Below, one piece after another: positions 17,795 to 26,534 of a stretch of 64,000 nt of DNA. The number at the start of each line of letters is the position of its first letter. Positions within the stretch are counted from its first letter, which is position 1. The stretch is from NCBI RefSeq assembly GCF_039542385.1, contig NZ_BAABIA010000003.1, positions 62,001 to 126,000 on the forward strand, written 5' to 3'. The DNA is from Prosthecobacter algae. Lineage in GTDB: Bacteria > Verrucomicrobiota > Verrucomicrobiia > Verrucomicrobiales > Verrucomicrobiaceae. The position numbers were made by a program, and so were the translations under genes. Under the pieces are notes generated by a model. The model did no database searches and was not told the DNA's origin. It was given only the letters and a program-made list of their open reading frames with translations.

Positions 17795-17898
17795 GTATTC
17801 AGTGGTCAGTCATCGGCATTCAGTCTGGAGCCTCAAAAGGCATTCCACGGGGGGAGACAGATTCAGCCATTGAAAGCCGAATGCTGGTCACTGAATAC
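17795..17898. repeat. Imperfect long inverted repeat between rpsO and pnp
   Basis: GTATTCAGTG (17795-17804) has its exact reverse complement CACTGAATAC at 17889-17898, and the match continues imperfectly inward (GTCAGTCATCGGCATTC against GAAAGCCGAATGCTGGTC). The roughly 100-bp element is in the pnp leader region on the minus strand. It could fold into a long stem in the pnp mRNA leader, or be a small dispersed repeat. Confidence 0.6.
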
Positions 17899-17923
17899 TT
17901 CAAGCCGAGGCAGCAAGCGCCCC

Positions 17924-17960
17924 AAATAAAAAACAAGGGGTGATGGTTCTCATCACCCCT
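17924..17960 (-). terminator. Intrinsic terminator after rpsO
   Basis: Perfect 10-bp arms AGGGGTGATG (17936-17945) and CATCACCCCT (17951-17960) with a 5-nt loop; on the minus strand it is followed by TGTTTTTTATTT. It lies 18 nt past the rpsO stop. Confidence 0.92.
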
Positions 17961-17978
17961 CGTCTGGAAAATAGGCTA

Positions 17979-18236
17979 TTAGCGGCGCAGGCTAAGGCTC
18001 TTCAGAAGCTTCAGATAACGCTCATTGGCGGTCAGCTTCAGGTAGTCGAGCAGTTTCCGGCGACGAGCGACCATCTTCAGAAGGCCGCGGCGTGTGGAGT
18101 GGTCCTTGGAATGAACCGTAAGGTGCTCCGTCAGTTCATTGATACGGGCCGTCAAGATCGCGACCTGCACGTCGGCGCTGCCGGTGTCTTTTTCGTGCAG
18201 TTTGAATTCTTTGGGGCTGGTGGTAGCTTCGCTCAT
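17979..18236 (-). CDS. rpsO: 30S ribosomal protein S15
   Basis: 85 residues, slightly shorter than the usual 88-89. The core [20 protein letters not shown], followed by [20 protein letters not shown] and [12 protein letters not shown], is diagnostic for S15, which binds 16S rRNA early in 30S assembly. No strong ribosome-binding site is visible before the ATG. It is transcribed toward pnp but has its own terminator. Confidence 0.96.
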   Translation of the reverse strand: MSEATTSPKEFKLHEKDTGSADVQVAILTARINELTEHLTVHSKDHSTRRGLLKMVARRRKLLDYLKLTANERYLKLLKSLSLRR

Positions 18237-18605
18237 GGTCTGTTGTTAAACCCGACACCTTGTCAGGCGGGTTGTGTTTAAAGTTGAAAGGGCCGTGAAG
18301 AAATCACGAAAGCCGGAATTGGCAAGAGGAAATTCGTGCGAATGCCATCCCGATCTCGCTCAAAATCTGACTTTTGTCCTCCCCTTCCCCCTTTGATGGA
18401 GACACACAAAGAGACTCCATGCACAGAGGCTCAGAGTCTGACAAATCTTTCCCGGAATCGCCACCCCAAAAACAGAGCTGTAGGCCGGGTTTACTTCACG
18501 AAAACAGCGCCTGTGGCACCTGCGCGTCGGATGACCATCTGGACATTCTTCTGAAAATAAAAAAGGCTCTGCGTCAGTAACGCAGAGCCTTTGGAAAACG
18601 AGGAC
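18237..18605. other. Non-coding stretch between rpsO and the toroid-protein gene
   Basis: About 370 nt without a credible gene. The part next to rpsO should hold the rpsO promoter. The part next to 18606 holds the terminator at 18554-18592. I see no RNA gene or repeat in the rest. Confidence 0.6.
18554..18592 (-). terminator. Intrinsic terminator ending the Exb/TPR operon
   Basis: Perfect 13-bp arms AAAGGCTCTGCGT (18562-18574) and ACGCAGAGCCTTT (18580-18592) with a 5-nt loop; on the minus strand a TTTTTTATTTT tract follows. It lies 13 nt past the stop of the toroid-protein gene. Confidence 0.94.
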
Positions 18606-20480
18606 TTACTGACGATCAAAGAAGCTTTCTTCGTCGCGGTCGCCCACCTTCAGGTAACGGTAGTAGACCTCCAGTTGCAGAGTGCACAGCACCTGGCGGT
18701 AGAGCGGGTCTGCCGCGTCCCCACCAGGCCAGTTGGGTCGGCCCTTTTTGAAGCTTCCATCGGGCTGCTGGGCAGCCAGGATCTGTGGGAGGAACTGCTC
18801 ATTGTAAAATTTCCAGTCATCGCCACCCGCCTGGAAGAAGGTCTGAGTGTAGTAGTACCAGCAGTAGAGATTGCAGTTTTTATTCCAGTCCAGCGGCTCG
18901 GCGGTGATGAACTCACGCAGGAATTTGATGCCCTTCTTGATGGAGGCGGTGCGGCCCTTTCCCAGAGTCTGCAGGCCCAAGGACCCGACGCCCGTGAGGC
19001 TCCACTGGTTGTAGTGGGCATCCCGGTTGCTCACCCCGTAGCCGCCGTCCTTCGTCTGCTTCCGCTCGATGTAGTCGCAGGTGCGGTCAATGGCGCTCTG
19101 CAGGCCGGCGATCTTCAAACCGGTGTATTTGGCAGCCTTCAGCGCTTGGTATTGCCAGCCCGCGACGGACAAGTCTTCACGCGAGGAGGTGGCTTTCCCC
19201 TCGGCAATGTTCTTGGTGTAGTAGTCCCAGGACCCTTCGCCATTTTTGGCATCGGCCTTGTTTTGAGTCTTGATGATGAGCTGCACGCCCTTTTCGAAGG
19301 CTTCTCTCATCCCTGGCAACTGCTTGCTGCCCAGACGGGCCAGAGTGTACATCTCGCCCAGCGCGTAGGTGGCGATGCCGTGCTCGTATGCGCCCGCATT
19401 GCTTTTGAAGTCATCGGTGATAGCACCGTGCTCATTGGTTTTGGAAAGCTCGACCAGAAACAGGATGCCACGCATGACATTGTCCCCGTAGAAAGGCGAA
19501 TCGGGTGTTTCACAGCGACCCAAGAAGCACAGCAAAGCGAGGCCCGTCATGGCGGCCTTGTTACGTTTGCCGCCGCCCTGTCCCCAGGAACCATCGGCGT
19601 TCTGCTGCGTTTTCAGCCACTCCAGAGAGGCGGAAACCGCGCGTTCACACTCGGGATTACCGCCGTTTTGGCGTAGTTTTTCAAGCCGCTCCGCTGGGGA
19701 GCAGCGCTGCTGCATGGAGGGAGGCAGGCTCACAAAACCCTGCATCCCGCCCATTCCCATCCCTGTCCCAAAGCCGCCTCCCGCTCCCGCTTTGCCAAAT
19801 CCTCCGCTGCCCAGACTCCCGCCGCCCAGCATCGAACTCACATCCGGCACGTCCAGCAGATCTGGCGGTGCATCGGGAAGCGTGATCGCCGAGTTTTGGC
19901 TCGTGCTCACGATCTTCTTCATCGGCATCGTTTTGTTCAGCGTCTTCTGCTTCTTCTGCTTCACCTGATGCTTCATCTCGGCCGAGGCCTGCGCCCCCTG
20001 CTGGGTGCCGCCACCAGGCAGGAAGTCCACCTGCTTCTGAATCATCTGAGTGCTGACCACGATGGCCCCGCCCACGATGAGGATGCCTGCATGGATGGCC
20101 AGACTGAGGGTCAAAGAACCGCCTCCGACCTTGCGCCAGGCCTTCACCAGGGCGTTGGCCGGTTTCACGGGCTCGAAATGATTGAGGGCGGGCGGGTGAA
20201 AAACTTCGCCATGAGCGGCCTCGACGGCAACGGCCTCATCCTCGATGGCCGCAGCGACAGGAACAGGGCCAGAGGTGGGGGCGGGATGGCCAGGCGGCAT
20301 CATGCCGGGCTGCACGGGGTAGCCCAAATTCGGCTGCACCGGATAGCCCAGATTTCCCTGAACAGGGTACCCCAGGTTTCCAGGCTGGGGGTAGCCTGGA
20401 GGATAAACCATAGGCTGTGTGGCACCTGGATCCGAGGGCGGAGGGGGGCCACCAGAATTCGGAGGAGGGGTATCAGACAT
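18606..20480 (-). CDS. TonB-like membrane protein with a C-terminal prenyltransferase/squalene-oxidase-type toroid
   Basis: 624 residues in four parts. Residues 1-75 are Pro/Gly-rich with three NLGYPVQ repeats. A single membrane segment (about 122-143) carries Ser126-x-x-x-His130, the SxxxH pattern essential in TonB. A Gln/Lys-rich and then Gly-rich linker (about 155-250) follows. From about 280 to the end come repeats of the alpha/alpha-toroid kind: QQNADGSWG, QTKDGGYG and QQPDGSF, spaced with helices. No DxDD cyclase motif and no TonB C-terminal domain are seen, so the toroid is probably a binding domain rather than an enzyme. It follows exbB and two exbD genes, so it is presumably the energised output protein of that motor. 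Function unknown. Confidence 0.82.
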   Translation of the reverse strand: MSDTPPPNSGGPPPPSDPGATQPMVYPPGYPQPGNLGYPVQGNLGYPVQPNLGYPVQPGMMPPGHPAPTSGPVPVAAAIEDEAVAVEAAHGEVFHPPALNHFEPVKPANALVKAWRKVGGGSLTLSLAIHAGILIVGGAIVVSTQMIQKQVDFLPGGGTQQGAQASAEMKHQVKQKKQKTLNKTMPMKKIVSTSQNSAITLPDAPPDLLDVPDVSSMLGGGSLGSGGFGKAGAGGGFGTGMGMGGMQGFVSLPPSMQQRCSPAERLEKLRQNGGNPECERAVSASLEWLKTQQNADGSWGQGGGKRNKAAMTGLALLCFLGRCETPDSPFYGDNVMRGILFLVELSKTNEHGAITDDFKSNAGAYEHGIATYALGEMYTLARLGSKQLPGMREAFEKGVQLIIKTQNKADAKNGEGSWDYYTKNIAEGKATSSREDLSVAGWQYQALKAAKYTGLKIAGLQSAIDRTCDYIERKQTKDGGYGVSNRDAHYNQWSLTGVGSLGLQTLGKGRTASIKKGIKFLREFITAEPLDWNKNCNLYCWYYYTQTFFQAGGDDWKFYNEQFLPQILAAQQPDGSFKKGRPNWPGGDAADPLYRQVLCTLQLEVYYRYLKVGDRDEESFFDRQ

Positions 20481-20560
20481 AACTAAAAGAGAACGAATGT
20501 GGAGCCGCCGAAGGTTGCGGCCACAGGGGGTGGAGGGAGTTTAAAAAAGCGGGTGAGGGA

Positions 20561-21028
20561 TCAGAAATCCTCGCCACCCACCGTGAAGGTCACATTGCCG
20601 ATCTGGGCTTTGGCCATGGAGTTCAGCACGTCGATGACACGCTCATAGCGGGCCTGCTCCTCAGCCTGGATGGTGACCATCACCTTCGCATTGCGATGGT
20701 CAGCCTCCTGCTTCAGACGGAAAAGCGTGTTGGTGAAGTTGGGCAGCGCCTTGTCTGTGGGGGAGTCAAACTCCTCCTCATTCAGGGTGACCGCCCCGGA
20801 CTCCTCCACCGTCACCATGATCTCGTCAGGTGGAGTGGTTTCATCACTCAAAGCCGGGGTTCCGAGACCAGGAAGCTGCGTTTTCAGCTCGCGCTCCACC
20901 TTCACGGCACCCGCCATGACCATGAAGAAAAGCATGATGACGAAAACCACGTCAATCATGGGTGCGATCTGAAACCCCATGGTGGCCTGGTCTGCCTCCA
21001 GGGCGCGATGTTTTTTACCGTGAGCCAT
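20561..21028 (-). CDS. ExbD/TolR-type biopolymer transport protein (second copy)
   Basis: 155 residues from ATG 21028; an upstream in-frame start at 21088 would overlap the preceding exbD. It has one membrane segment (IAPMIDVVFVIMLFFMVMAG) with the essential acidic residue at Asp26, followed by a periplasmic domain of about 115 residues. ExbD works with ExbB to turn the proton gradient into movement of a TonB-like partner. The 4-nt gap to the previous exbD shows co-translation. The two ExbDs differ outside the membrane helix, as in systems with heteromeric motors. Confidence 0.92.
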   Translation of the reverse strand: MAHGKKHRALEADQATMGFQIAPMIDVVFVIMLFFMVMAGAVKVERELKTQLPGLGTPALSDETTPPDEIMVTVEESGAVTLNEEEFDSPTDKALPNFTNTLFRLKQEADHRNAKVMVTIQAEEQARYERVIDVLNSMAKAQIGNVTFTVGGEDF

Positions 21029-21032
21029 GGGA

Positions 21033-21470
21033 TCAGGAATCTTTGTTGAGGGCTGAGAAGGAAATGTCGTCAATGCCCGACTGGGCAATCAGCGCCATGA
21101 CTTTCTGAATCTCCACCGCAGGCACGTCGCGATCTCCGCGAATGACGACCCGGTAAGTGGGATTGCTATTTTTGCGTTGAGTGAGCGTATTCACGATCTC
21201 CTCATTTTCCATCTCGCGGTCGTCGAGCTTGATTTTGGACTCCTGCCTGGCGGCGATCCAGCGAACGTTGATGGCGGCCTCGAACATGGTGTTCTTGTCC
21301 TCCTTCTTCTTCGCATCGGCTGCCACCGGCAGCTTGATGTCCTTGTCAATTCTCAAGACCTGCGCCGAGGTGATGCTCATAAAGAAAATGAGCAGCACCA
21401 AAAGCACGTCAATCATCGGAGCAATTTGAAACTCCGGTTCTCCGTCTCCACCGCCTCCTCCTCCAGCCAT
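21033..21470 (-). CDS. ExbD/TolR-type biopolymer transport protein (first copy)
   Basis: 145 residues. A Gly-rich N-terminus (GGGGGGDGEPEF) precedes the membrane helix IAPMIDVLLVLLIFFMSI with Asp21 in the proton path. The periplasmic part ends with the usual VVIRGDRDVPAVEIQKVM strand-helix pair, where ExbD and TolR carry their conserved (I)xGD motif. It lies 43 nt after exbB and 4 nt before the second exbD. Confidence 0.93.
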   Translation of the reverse strand: MAGGGGGGDGEPEFQIAPMIDVLLVLLIFFMSITSAQVLRIDKDIKLPVAADAKKKEDKNTMFEAAINVRWIAARQESKIKLDDREMENEEIVNTLTQRKNSNPTYRVVIRGDRDVPAVEIQKVMALIAQSGIDDISFSALNKDS

Positions 21471-21513
21471 AAGGGTATCAGGTTAAGGTTGTACCAACAG
21501 AACGAAAATCAGA

Positions 21514-22368
21514 TTAAACAGCCACGGCAACAGCGGCACCATCATTGCCACCGGCCACCCAGTTTGGCAGTGCGGCGTAGAATTCTTCTTCACCGACATG
21601 GGCGTCCTTGAGATGCTCGTAGGGCATCTTGCGGAACAGGGAGCTGACGATTTCCTGCAGACCATGCATGGAACCCTGAAGGCGGTTGCGCAGAATGTAG
21701 AACACCATGAACGCAGGCACAGCCACGGCCAGACCGGAGGCCGTCGCGACGAGCACCTCACCGATGGCGCCAGAGAGCTTGGAAGGGTCACCAACACCGC
21801 TGGTACCCAGGGTGGCGAAAGCGCTCATCATCCCCGTCACCGTGCCGACCAGACCGATCATCGGTGTGCAAACACCCAACACGGAAAGGTAGTTGATGCG
21901 GGTCTGAATGGTGGCGTTGGTCTTGTTCAGCTCGGAGAAAAGGGCCTCTTCGACGGCATTCTGCCCTTCCCCGACAAAGCTCAGGCCCACGCGGCTCACA
22001 TCGGCAAAGTAGGAGTTGTTGTTTTTGGCAAACTGGTAAGCGCCCACATAGTCACCAGCGCGGAACAGGTCCTGCACCTGGCTAACCTGTCCAGGAGGGG
22101 CCATGTTCTTCAGCGCCGTGCGCATCCAAAGGTCCACCGTCAGCCACACCAGCGCGACAGAGCAAAGGGTGAGCGGGTACATCACCCAGCCACCTTCACG
22201 AAAGCGATCCATCAGAGTGTGCTGATGTACTTCCGGGGCGGCGGCTTCACCGGCAGCAGGGGCTGCGGGCTCCTGGGCGTGCATCGGGGCTACCACCATG
22301 AGGTTGCCAGCGAGGAGCAACGCACAGGCGCTGAGGCGGACGAAACCACGGAGAAGAGTCTGGATCAT
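21514..22368 (-). CDS. ExbB/TolQ/MotA family proton channel protein
   Basis: 284 residues from ATG 22368; ATG 22392 is also possible. An N-terminal hydrophobic stretch ending MHAQ looks like a cleavable signal, followed by an Ala/Pro/Glu linker and then the ExbB core: one membrane helix near GGWVMYPLTLCSVALVW, a cytoplasmic region and two more helices. The signatures YLSVLGVCTPMIGLVGTVTG and GEVLVATASGLAVAVPAF are those of the family. An extra signal peptide before ExbB is seen in several phyla. It sits at the head of the Exb part of the operon, 65 nt after the smaller TPR gene. Confidence 0.93.
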   Translation of the reverse strand: MIQTLLRGFVRLSACALLLAGNLMVVAPMHAQEPAAPAAGEAAAPEVHQHTLMDRFREGGWVMYPLTLCSVALVWLTVDLWMRTALKNMAPPGQVSQVQDLFRAGDYVGAYQFAKNNNSYFADVSRVGLSFVGEGQNAVEEALFSELNKTNATIQTRINYLSVLGVCTPMIGLVGTVTGMMSAFATLGTSGVGDPSKLSGAIGEVLVATASGLAVAVPAFMVFYILRNRLQGSMHGLQEIVSSLFRKMPYEHLKDAHVGEEEFYAALPNWVAGGNDGAAVAVAV

Positions 22369-22433
22369 AGAGGGGTTATTGCGGGTGTGCATGGGAGGCA
22401 GTGGGTGGGTTGGATTCGTTAAAGAAAGGATGG

Positions 22434-23324
22434 TTACTGGGCGGCTTTGTCGGTTTTTTCGCCTTCTGGGGATTGTTCGGCTTCCTCTTCAGGCTCGTTT
22501 TTCATGCCATTGATCGCGGCTTTTTCTTTGGCCGCAGTATCTGCGATGGCGGAGCCTTTATAGGAATCTGAAATGCGGGTAAAGAGGGCCTGGGCATCCT
22601 CATAACGTTTCATCTTGGCAAGCATTTGACCGGCCTTGAGTTCGGCGTCCGGCACACGCTGCATCTGAGTGCCGTAAAACACCGGGATGCGCAGGTAGGC
22701 CATCAGGGCTTTTTCCCACTCCTTCTTTTTGGCGTGGATGTCGGCAATGATCATCCAGATGGAAGCACCGACGCCGGAGTCATTTGTGTCCGACAAAATA
22801 CTCTCGGCCTCAGCCAGGATGGAGGTGTATTCAGAGGACGTCTGGCGGTCAATGTCCAACTGGATGATGCGCAGTGACATCTTCTGCTCGGGGGTGAGCG
22901 GCAGAGTTTTCAGCAGTGGGATGAGCTTGATCGTGTCTTCAAACTTCCCGGCCTGGCTCAGCGTCTCGACATAGGCAAAGAAAACGGGCTGATACCAGTT
23001 GCCCTCTACTTTTTCGAACTTCTGGAAGAAATCGAGGGACTTCTTCAGCAGCGCCAGGGCTTCTTCGGACTTGGCCTGGGCCATCAGGTTTTTGGCTTCC
23101 AGCAGCTCTTCCGGCTCCGGCCAGTCGAGGTAACCGATGTTCTGCCAAGGCAGAACCGTCGTCGCCGACTTATCACCGATTTTGATCGTTCGGACGATCT
23201 TGTCACCATCCATGGTGAACTCGTTGCTGGCAATGCGCGTGCCGTCTTTCAGCACGATGGCCTGCCCGAAGGCGGCCCCGCACAGCAGGGCCGAAGCCAG
23301 TAAAATGAAGGTGTGACGAAACAT
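22434..23324 (-). CDS. Exported tetratricopeptide-type protein
   Basis: 296 residues from ATG 23324, chosen because it gives a clean signal peptide (MFRHTFILLASALLCGAAFG). The first mature part, with LKDGTRIASNEFTM and LPWQNIGYLDWPEP, looks like a small beta domain. It is followed by helical repeats of TPR type (EEALALLKKSLDFFQKF, KKEWEKALMAYLRIP, KRYEDAQALFTRISDSY). The tail is acidic and rich in Glu, Lys and Pro. No enzymatic motif is seen. Its place between the large TPR gene and exbB suggests a periplasmic part of the Exb system. Confidence 0.8.
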   Translation of the reverse strand: MFRHTFILLASALLCGAAFGQAIVLKDGTRIASNEFTMDGDKIVRTIKIGDKSATTVLPWQNIGYLDWPEPEELLEAKNLMAQAKSEEALALLKKSLDFFQKFEKVEGNWYQPVFFAYVETLSQAGKFEDTIKLIPLLKTLPLTPEQKMSLRIIQLDIDRQTSSEYTSILAEAESILSDTNDSGVGASIWMIIADIHAKKKEWEKALMAYLRIPVFYGTQMQRVPDAELKAGQMLAKMKRYEDAQALFTRISDSYKGSAIADTAAKEKAAINGMKNEPEEEAEQSPEGEKTDKAAQ

Positions 23325-23361
23325 GGAGACGTAAAGAAAAAGAAAGTTCAAAGGACTGGAA

Positions 23362-26232
23362 TTACAGCTTGGTGAGCTCCTGCTCAGCCTGCTTCATCTC
23401 TGGCAGATCCTTCAGGTCTTGGCGCTTAGTCATTTCGATGAGCAGCAGCTTGGCAGCCTCACGGTCGGCATACTGGCGCGGTGGCATGTCCGTAGGGGCG
23501 GCCGGGCGGTTGAGCTTGATGAAGGCACGTGCGCACTGGAGATAGGACTGCGCCATCACGCTCTTCCACTTCTGATGGGCGATGAACACACGCTGATAGT
23601 AAGGGATGGCCTCACCCCATTTCTGGTTGGCGAATTCGATCTCGCCCTGCATGAAGAGGGAGGTGGCATGGGCCTCACCGCGCCATTCTTTGGTGTTCAG
23701 AATCTGCACATACAGCTTCTTGGCATCGTCATACTTCTTCAGTTTGAAGAGCGTCTTGGCCTTACCTAGCGTAGCATCCAGAAGACGGGAGCTGGCGGCG
23801 TAACCTTCGATGGCCGTGGTGAACAGCTCCAGGGCCTTGTCGAATTCCCCTTTGGCGTAGGCGATCTCGGCCAGGCCCACGGCAGCACCGTCGGCATATT
23901 CCGTGTCCTTGTAGAATTCATTCAGGCGGTTGTAGCAGCCGGCCGCCTTGTCCAAGTCCCCTTTGGTGCGGGCATTGTCACCCACCGTGGCCAGTAGCAT
24001 GGGGCTGAGGTCTTCCGGCTTGGCCACCTCAATGATGACTGCGAAAAGCTTCTCAGCCTTCACGGGCTCGCGCATCACCTTGGCCAGCCAGGCCTTGGCA
24101 AACAGGATGCGCATCTGGGCCGTGCCGTTCATGCCAGCCTCAGGCGGGGTGATGAGCTCTTCGAGCTGCTTTTCCACCTGCTCATGAGTGAGTTCTGCAG
24201 GTGCCGCTGGTGCGCCTTCCACAGGTGCGGCAGGGCGGCGGCGTTTAGGAGCCACGAGGCTGACGAGTTGCTGAATCAGGCCTTCCACCTGCTCATTGGC
24301 TGCATTGCCGATCTTTGGTTTGATCGCAGTGGCGAGCAACTGCTTGGCTTCGTCCAGCTTGTTCTCCTTCACCCGGGCGCGGGAGATCCATAGCACGGCT
24401 TTCAGCTCCTGCTCCTCATTGTCCTTGTGGGTGTTCAGGTACTTCTGCCACATGTCGCCGAGCTCCTTCCACTTGCCAGTGCCGGCATAAAGGTCGGTCG
24501 CCTGGTCCATGGCGTAGCTGAGCACGTCTTCCGACTTGGCCTTATCCACGCCTGCGGCAAAGTTTTCCAGGGCCTTGTCATAGTCGCCCTTCTGGTTGTA
24601 GCCATCGCCTAACAAACTGTGCACCTGACCGATGTTGGGATCGTTCGGCGCATCCTTGACGATGCTCTCAAGATCCTTCATCGCATTGTCGATGTCCCGG
24701 CTCTGGAACTTGATGAAGGCCAGACGGTAGCGTGCATCGACGATGAACTGCCCCTTCGGGTTCTCCTTCATGTAGTTATTCAGCGCCTTCGTCGTGTTGA
24801 TCGAATCGTTCTGATAGAAGTAAATGAGGGCGATGCGGTAGAGGGAGTCGTCCTTATAGGCAGACTCAGGGAACTCGTTTAGCAGCAGCTCATAGGTGGT
24901 ACGGGCATCGTCAAAACGCTGCATTTCAAAAAGCACGTTGCCACGCAGAAAGCGCAGGCGCTCCTTGTCTGACTTGGGAAAGCCTTCAGCCTTATTGAAA
25001 GCGTCGGCGGCATCCTGGAGTTTGCCGTTTTCATAGGCCAGCATCCCGTACATTTCAGACACGGTGCCGAGATCAGCGCCGTCTGGGAACTCGTTGATGT
25101 AGCGTTCGCAAAGCTTGCGGGCTGAGGTGACTCGCTTGAGCTGGGCATTGGCAATGATCATGCCGAAGACGCAGCGGTCGCGCTGGGGGAATTCCTTGAA
25201 CTCCTTGACGATCACATCAAAGGCCAGCAGCGACTCCCAGAAACGGCCCATCTCAAAGTAACAACGGCCCAGACGGTAGTAGAGGGAGGCATCGTAATCC
25301 GTGCGCTTTTCGATTTCCTCCAGCAGCCCGTTGTTGGTCTTCAGCTTTTCTTCCAGCTCTTCCTTCGTGCCCTTGATGGGGCCTTTGCCGGGGCTTTTCA
25401 GGCTCTGCTCGATCTTGGCGATTACGTCCTTCTGAAGCCGGGTGATTTCACTCTTGCGGCGCACAAACTGGTAGGCGCCCAGGGCCTCGCGGAAGCTTTT
25501 CTTTTCTAGCATCTGGTCACCCAGACGTAGGTAGATGTTGTTCATCTGGGCGACGTTGTCACCGCCGGTGGCAAAACCCTTCACCTTCTCCATCAGCTCA
25601 CCCGCCTGATCCAGTTCACCTTTAGCCACATGCAGATCTGCCGCCATCATCGCGGCCTGGATGGCCTCGGAACTGCGGATGCCACCTTCGAGGACTGATT
25701 TCAGGACGGCCAGAGCCTCATCCACCTTGTCTTGCTTTTTCAGCGCCTCAGCCACGAAAAGACCGGCTTCGGACTTGAGATCGGGAGACTGGGCCACCAC
25801 CTCTTTGAGGATGGTGATGCCTTTGTCTGCATCGCCCTTGTTGATGTAGCTACGGCCCAGGGCCATCTTCACGGGGCTGATCTGCTCCCCTTCCGGGAAG
25901 GACTTGATGTACTCCTCCAGGGCCGTGATGGCCTTGTCGTACTCGTTGAGATTGAAGTAGGCGGCCCCTTCGATGAAGAGCACCTGAGCAAAGGGTTTGT
26001 TGCTCAGGTTTTTCTTCACCTGATCAATTTTCGAAAGCGCCTCAGGATACTTGGCCTCCTGGAAAAGACGCATGGCCTCGGCCATCAGCGCCTCGGTTTC
26101 CTGCTGGATGTTCAGGGCACCGCTAGGAGCAGCCGGAGCCGCAGGCGCGGCCGGGGCTGCAGGCGGTGGGGCCTGGGCAATCAACTGAGGCCCGGAGGCA
26201 AGGACAAGAGCAAAGCAGAGAGCGTTTCGCAT
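23362..26232 (-). CDS. Large exported tetratricopeptide repeat protein
   Basis: 956 residues from ATG 26232, where a signal peptide begins (MRNALCFALVLASGPQLIAQ); in-frame codons upstream lack signal character. A Pro/Ala linker follows, then about 20 TPR or Sel1-like helical repeats to the end, for example EYDKAITALEEYIKSFPEG, FDDARTTYELLLNEFPES and GEFDKALELFTTAIEGY. The repeats resemble those of outer-membrane assembly scaffolds such as YbgF/BamD-type proteins. It is the first gene of the six-gene set and lies 37 nt before the next TPR gene. Probably a periplasmic scaffold; function not established. Confidence 0.85.
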   Translation of the reverse strand: MRNALCFALVLASGPQLIAQAPPPAAPAAPAAPAAPSGALNIQQETEALMAEAMRLFQEAKYPEALSKIDQVKKNLSNKPFAQVLFIEGAAYFNLNEYDKAITALEEYIKSFPEGEQISPVKMALGRSYINKGDADKGITILKEVVAQSPDLKSEAGLFVAEALKKQDKVDEALAVLKSVLEGGIRSSEAIQAAMMAADLHVAKGELDQAGELMEKVKGFATGGDNVAQMNNIYLRLGDQMLEKKSFREALGAYQFVRRKSEITRLQKDVIAKIEQSLKSPGKGPIKGTKEELEEKLKTNNGLLEEIEKRTDYDASLYYRLGRCYFEMGRFWESLLAFDVIVKEFKEFPQRDRCVFGMIIANAQLKRVTSARKLCERYINEFPDGADLGTVSEMYGMLAYENGKLQDAADAFNKAEGFPKSDKERLRFLRGNVLFEMQRFDDARTTYELLLNEFPESAYKDDSLYRIALIYFYQNDSINTTKALNNYMKENPKGQFIVDARYRLAFIKFQSRDIDNAMKDLESIVKDAPNDPNIGQVHSLLGDGYNQKGDYDKALENFAAGVDKAKSEDVLSYAMDQATDLYAGTGKWKELGDMWQKYLNTHKDNEEQELKAVLWISRARVKENKLDEAKQLLATAIKPKIGNAANEQVEGLIQQLVSLVAPKRRRPAAPVEGAPAAPAELTHEQVEKQLEELITPPEAGMNGTAQMRILFAKAWLAKVMREPVKAEKLFAVIIEVAKPEDLSPMLLATVGDNARTKGDLDKAAGCYNRLNEFYKDTEYADGAAVGLAEIAYAKGEFDKALELFTTAIEGYAASSRLLDATLGKAKTLFKLKKYDDAKKLYVQILNTKEWRGEAHATSLFMQGEIEFANQKWGEAIPYYQRVFIAHQKWKSVMAQSYLQCARAFIKLNRPAAPTDMPPRQYADREAAKLLLIEMTKRQDLKDLPEMKQAEQELTKL

Positions 26233-26534
26233 GGCAGACGGAGACGAGTAAATCATGGCGGACCTGATCAGAACAATCACAATTCTGACACGCACCCCGG
26301 GTGGGAATGATCAAAGATAATCCAGGGGCGTTGAATCACAGGGCAATAACCAGACATTTTTCGTGAAAAAGGAAGCTGAGATTACCAGGAGCACTTTTTT
26401 TGTCACGAACGATCTGAAACTCGGTCCCAAAGAATGTCAGAAAAATCTGCATTCATGGCACTTCCGGCAAGAGACTGGCGATCCCCCTCAGCCATCGGCG
26501 GGTTTTCAAACGTCAACCAAGCGACACCTCGATA
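26233..26534. other. Upstream region of the Exb/TPR operon
   Basis: About 300 nt with no credible gene, lying before the large TPR gene (minus strand) and after the NlpC-like gene. It must contain the operon promoter, but I could not pick out a convincing -35/-10 pair, terminator or operator. Confidence 0.5.

Noticed and set aside
17795..17898. Insertion sequence remnant
   Set aside because: Only about 100 bp, no transposase fragment and no target duplication that I can see.
18606..20480. Terpene cyclase or squalene-hopene cyclase enzyme
   Set aside because: The repeats resemble those folds but the DxDD acid motif is missing and the protein is anchored beside ExbBD.
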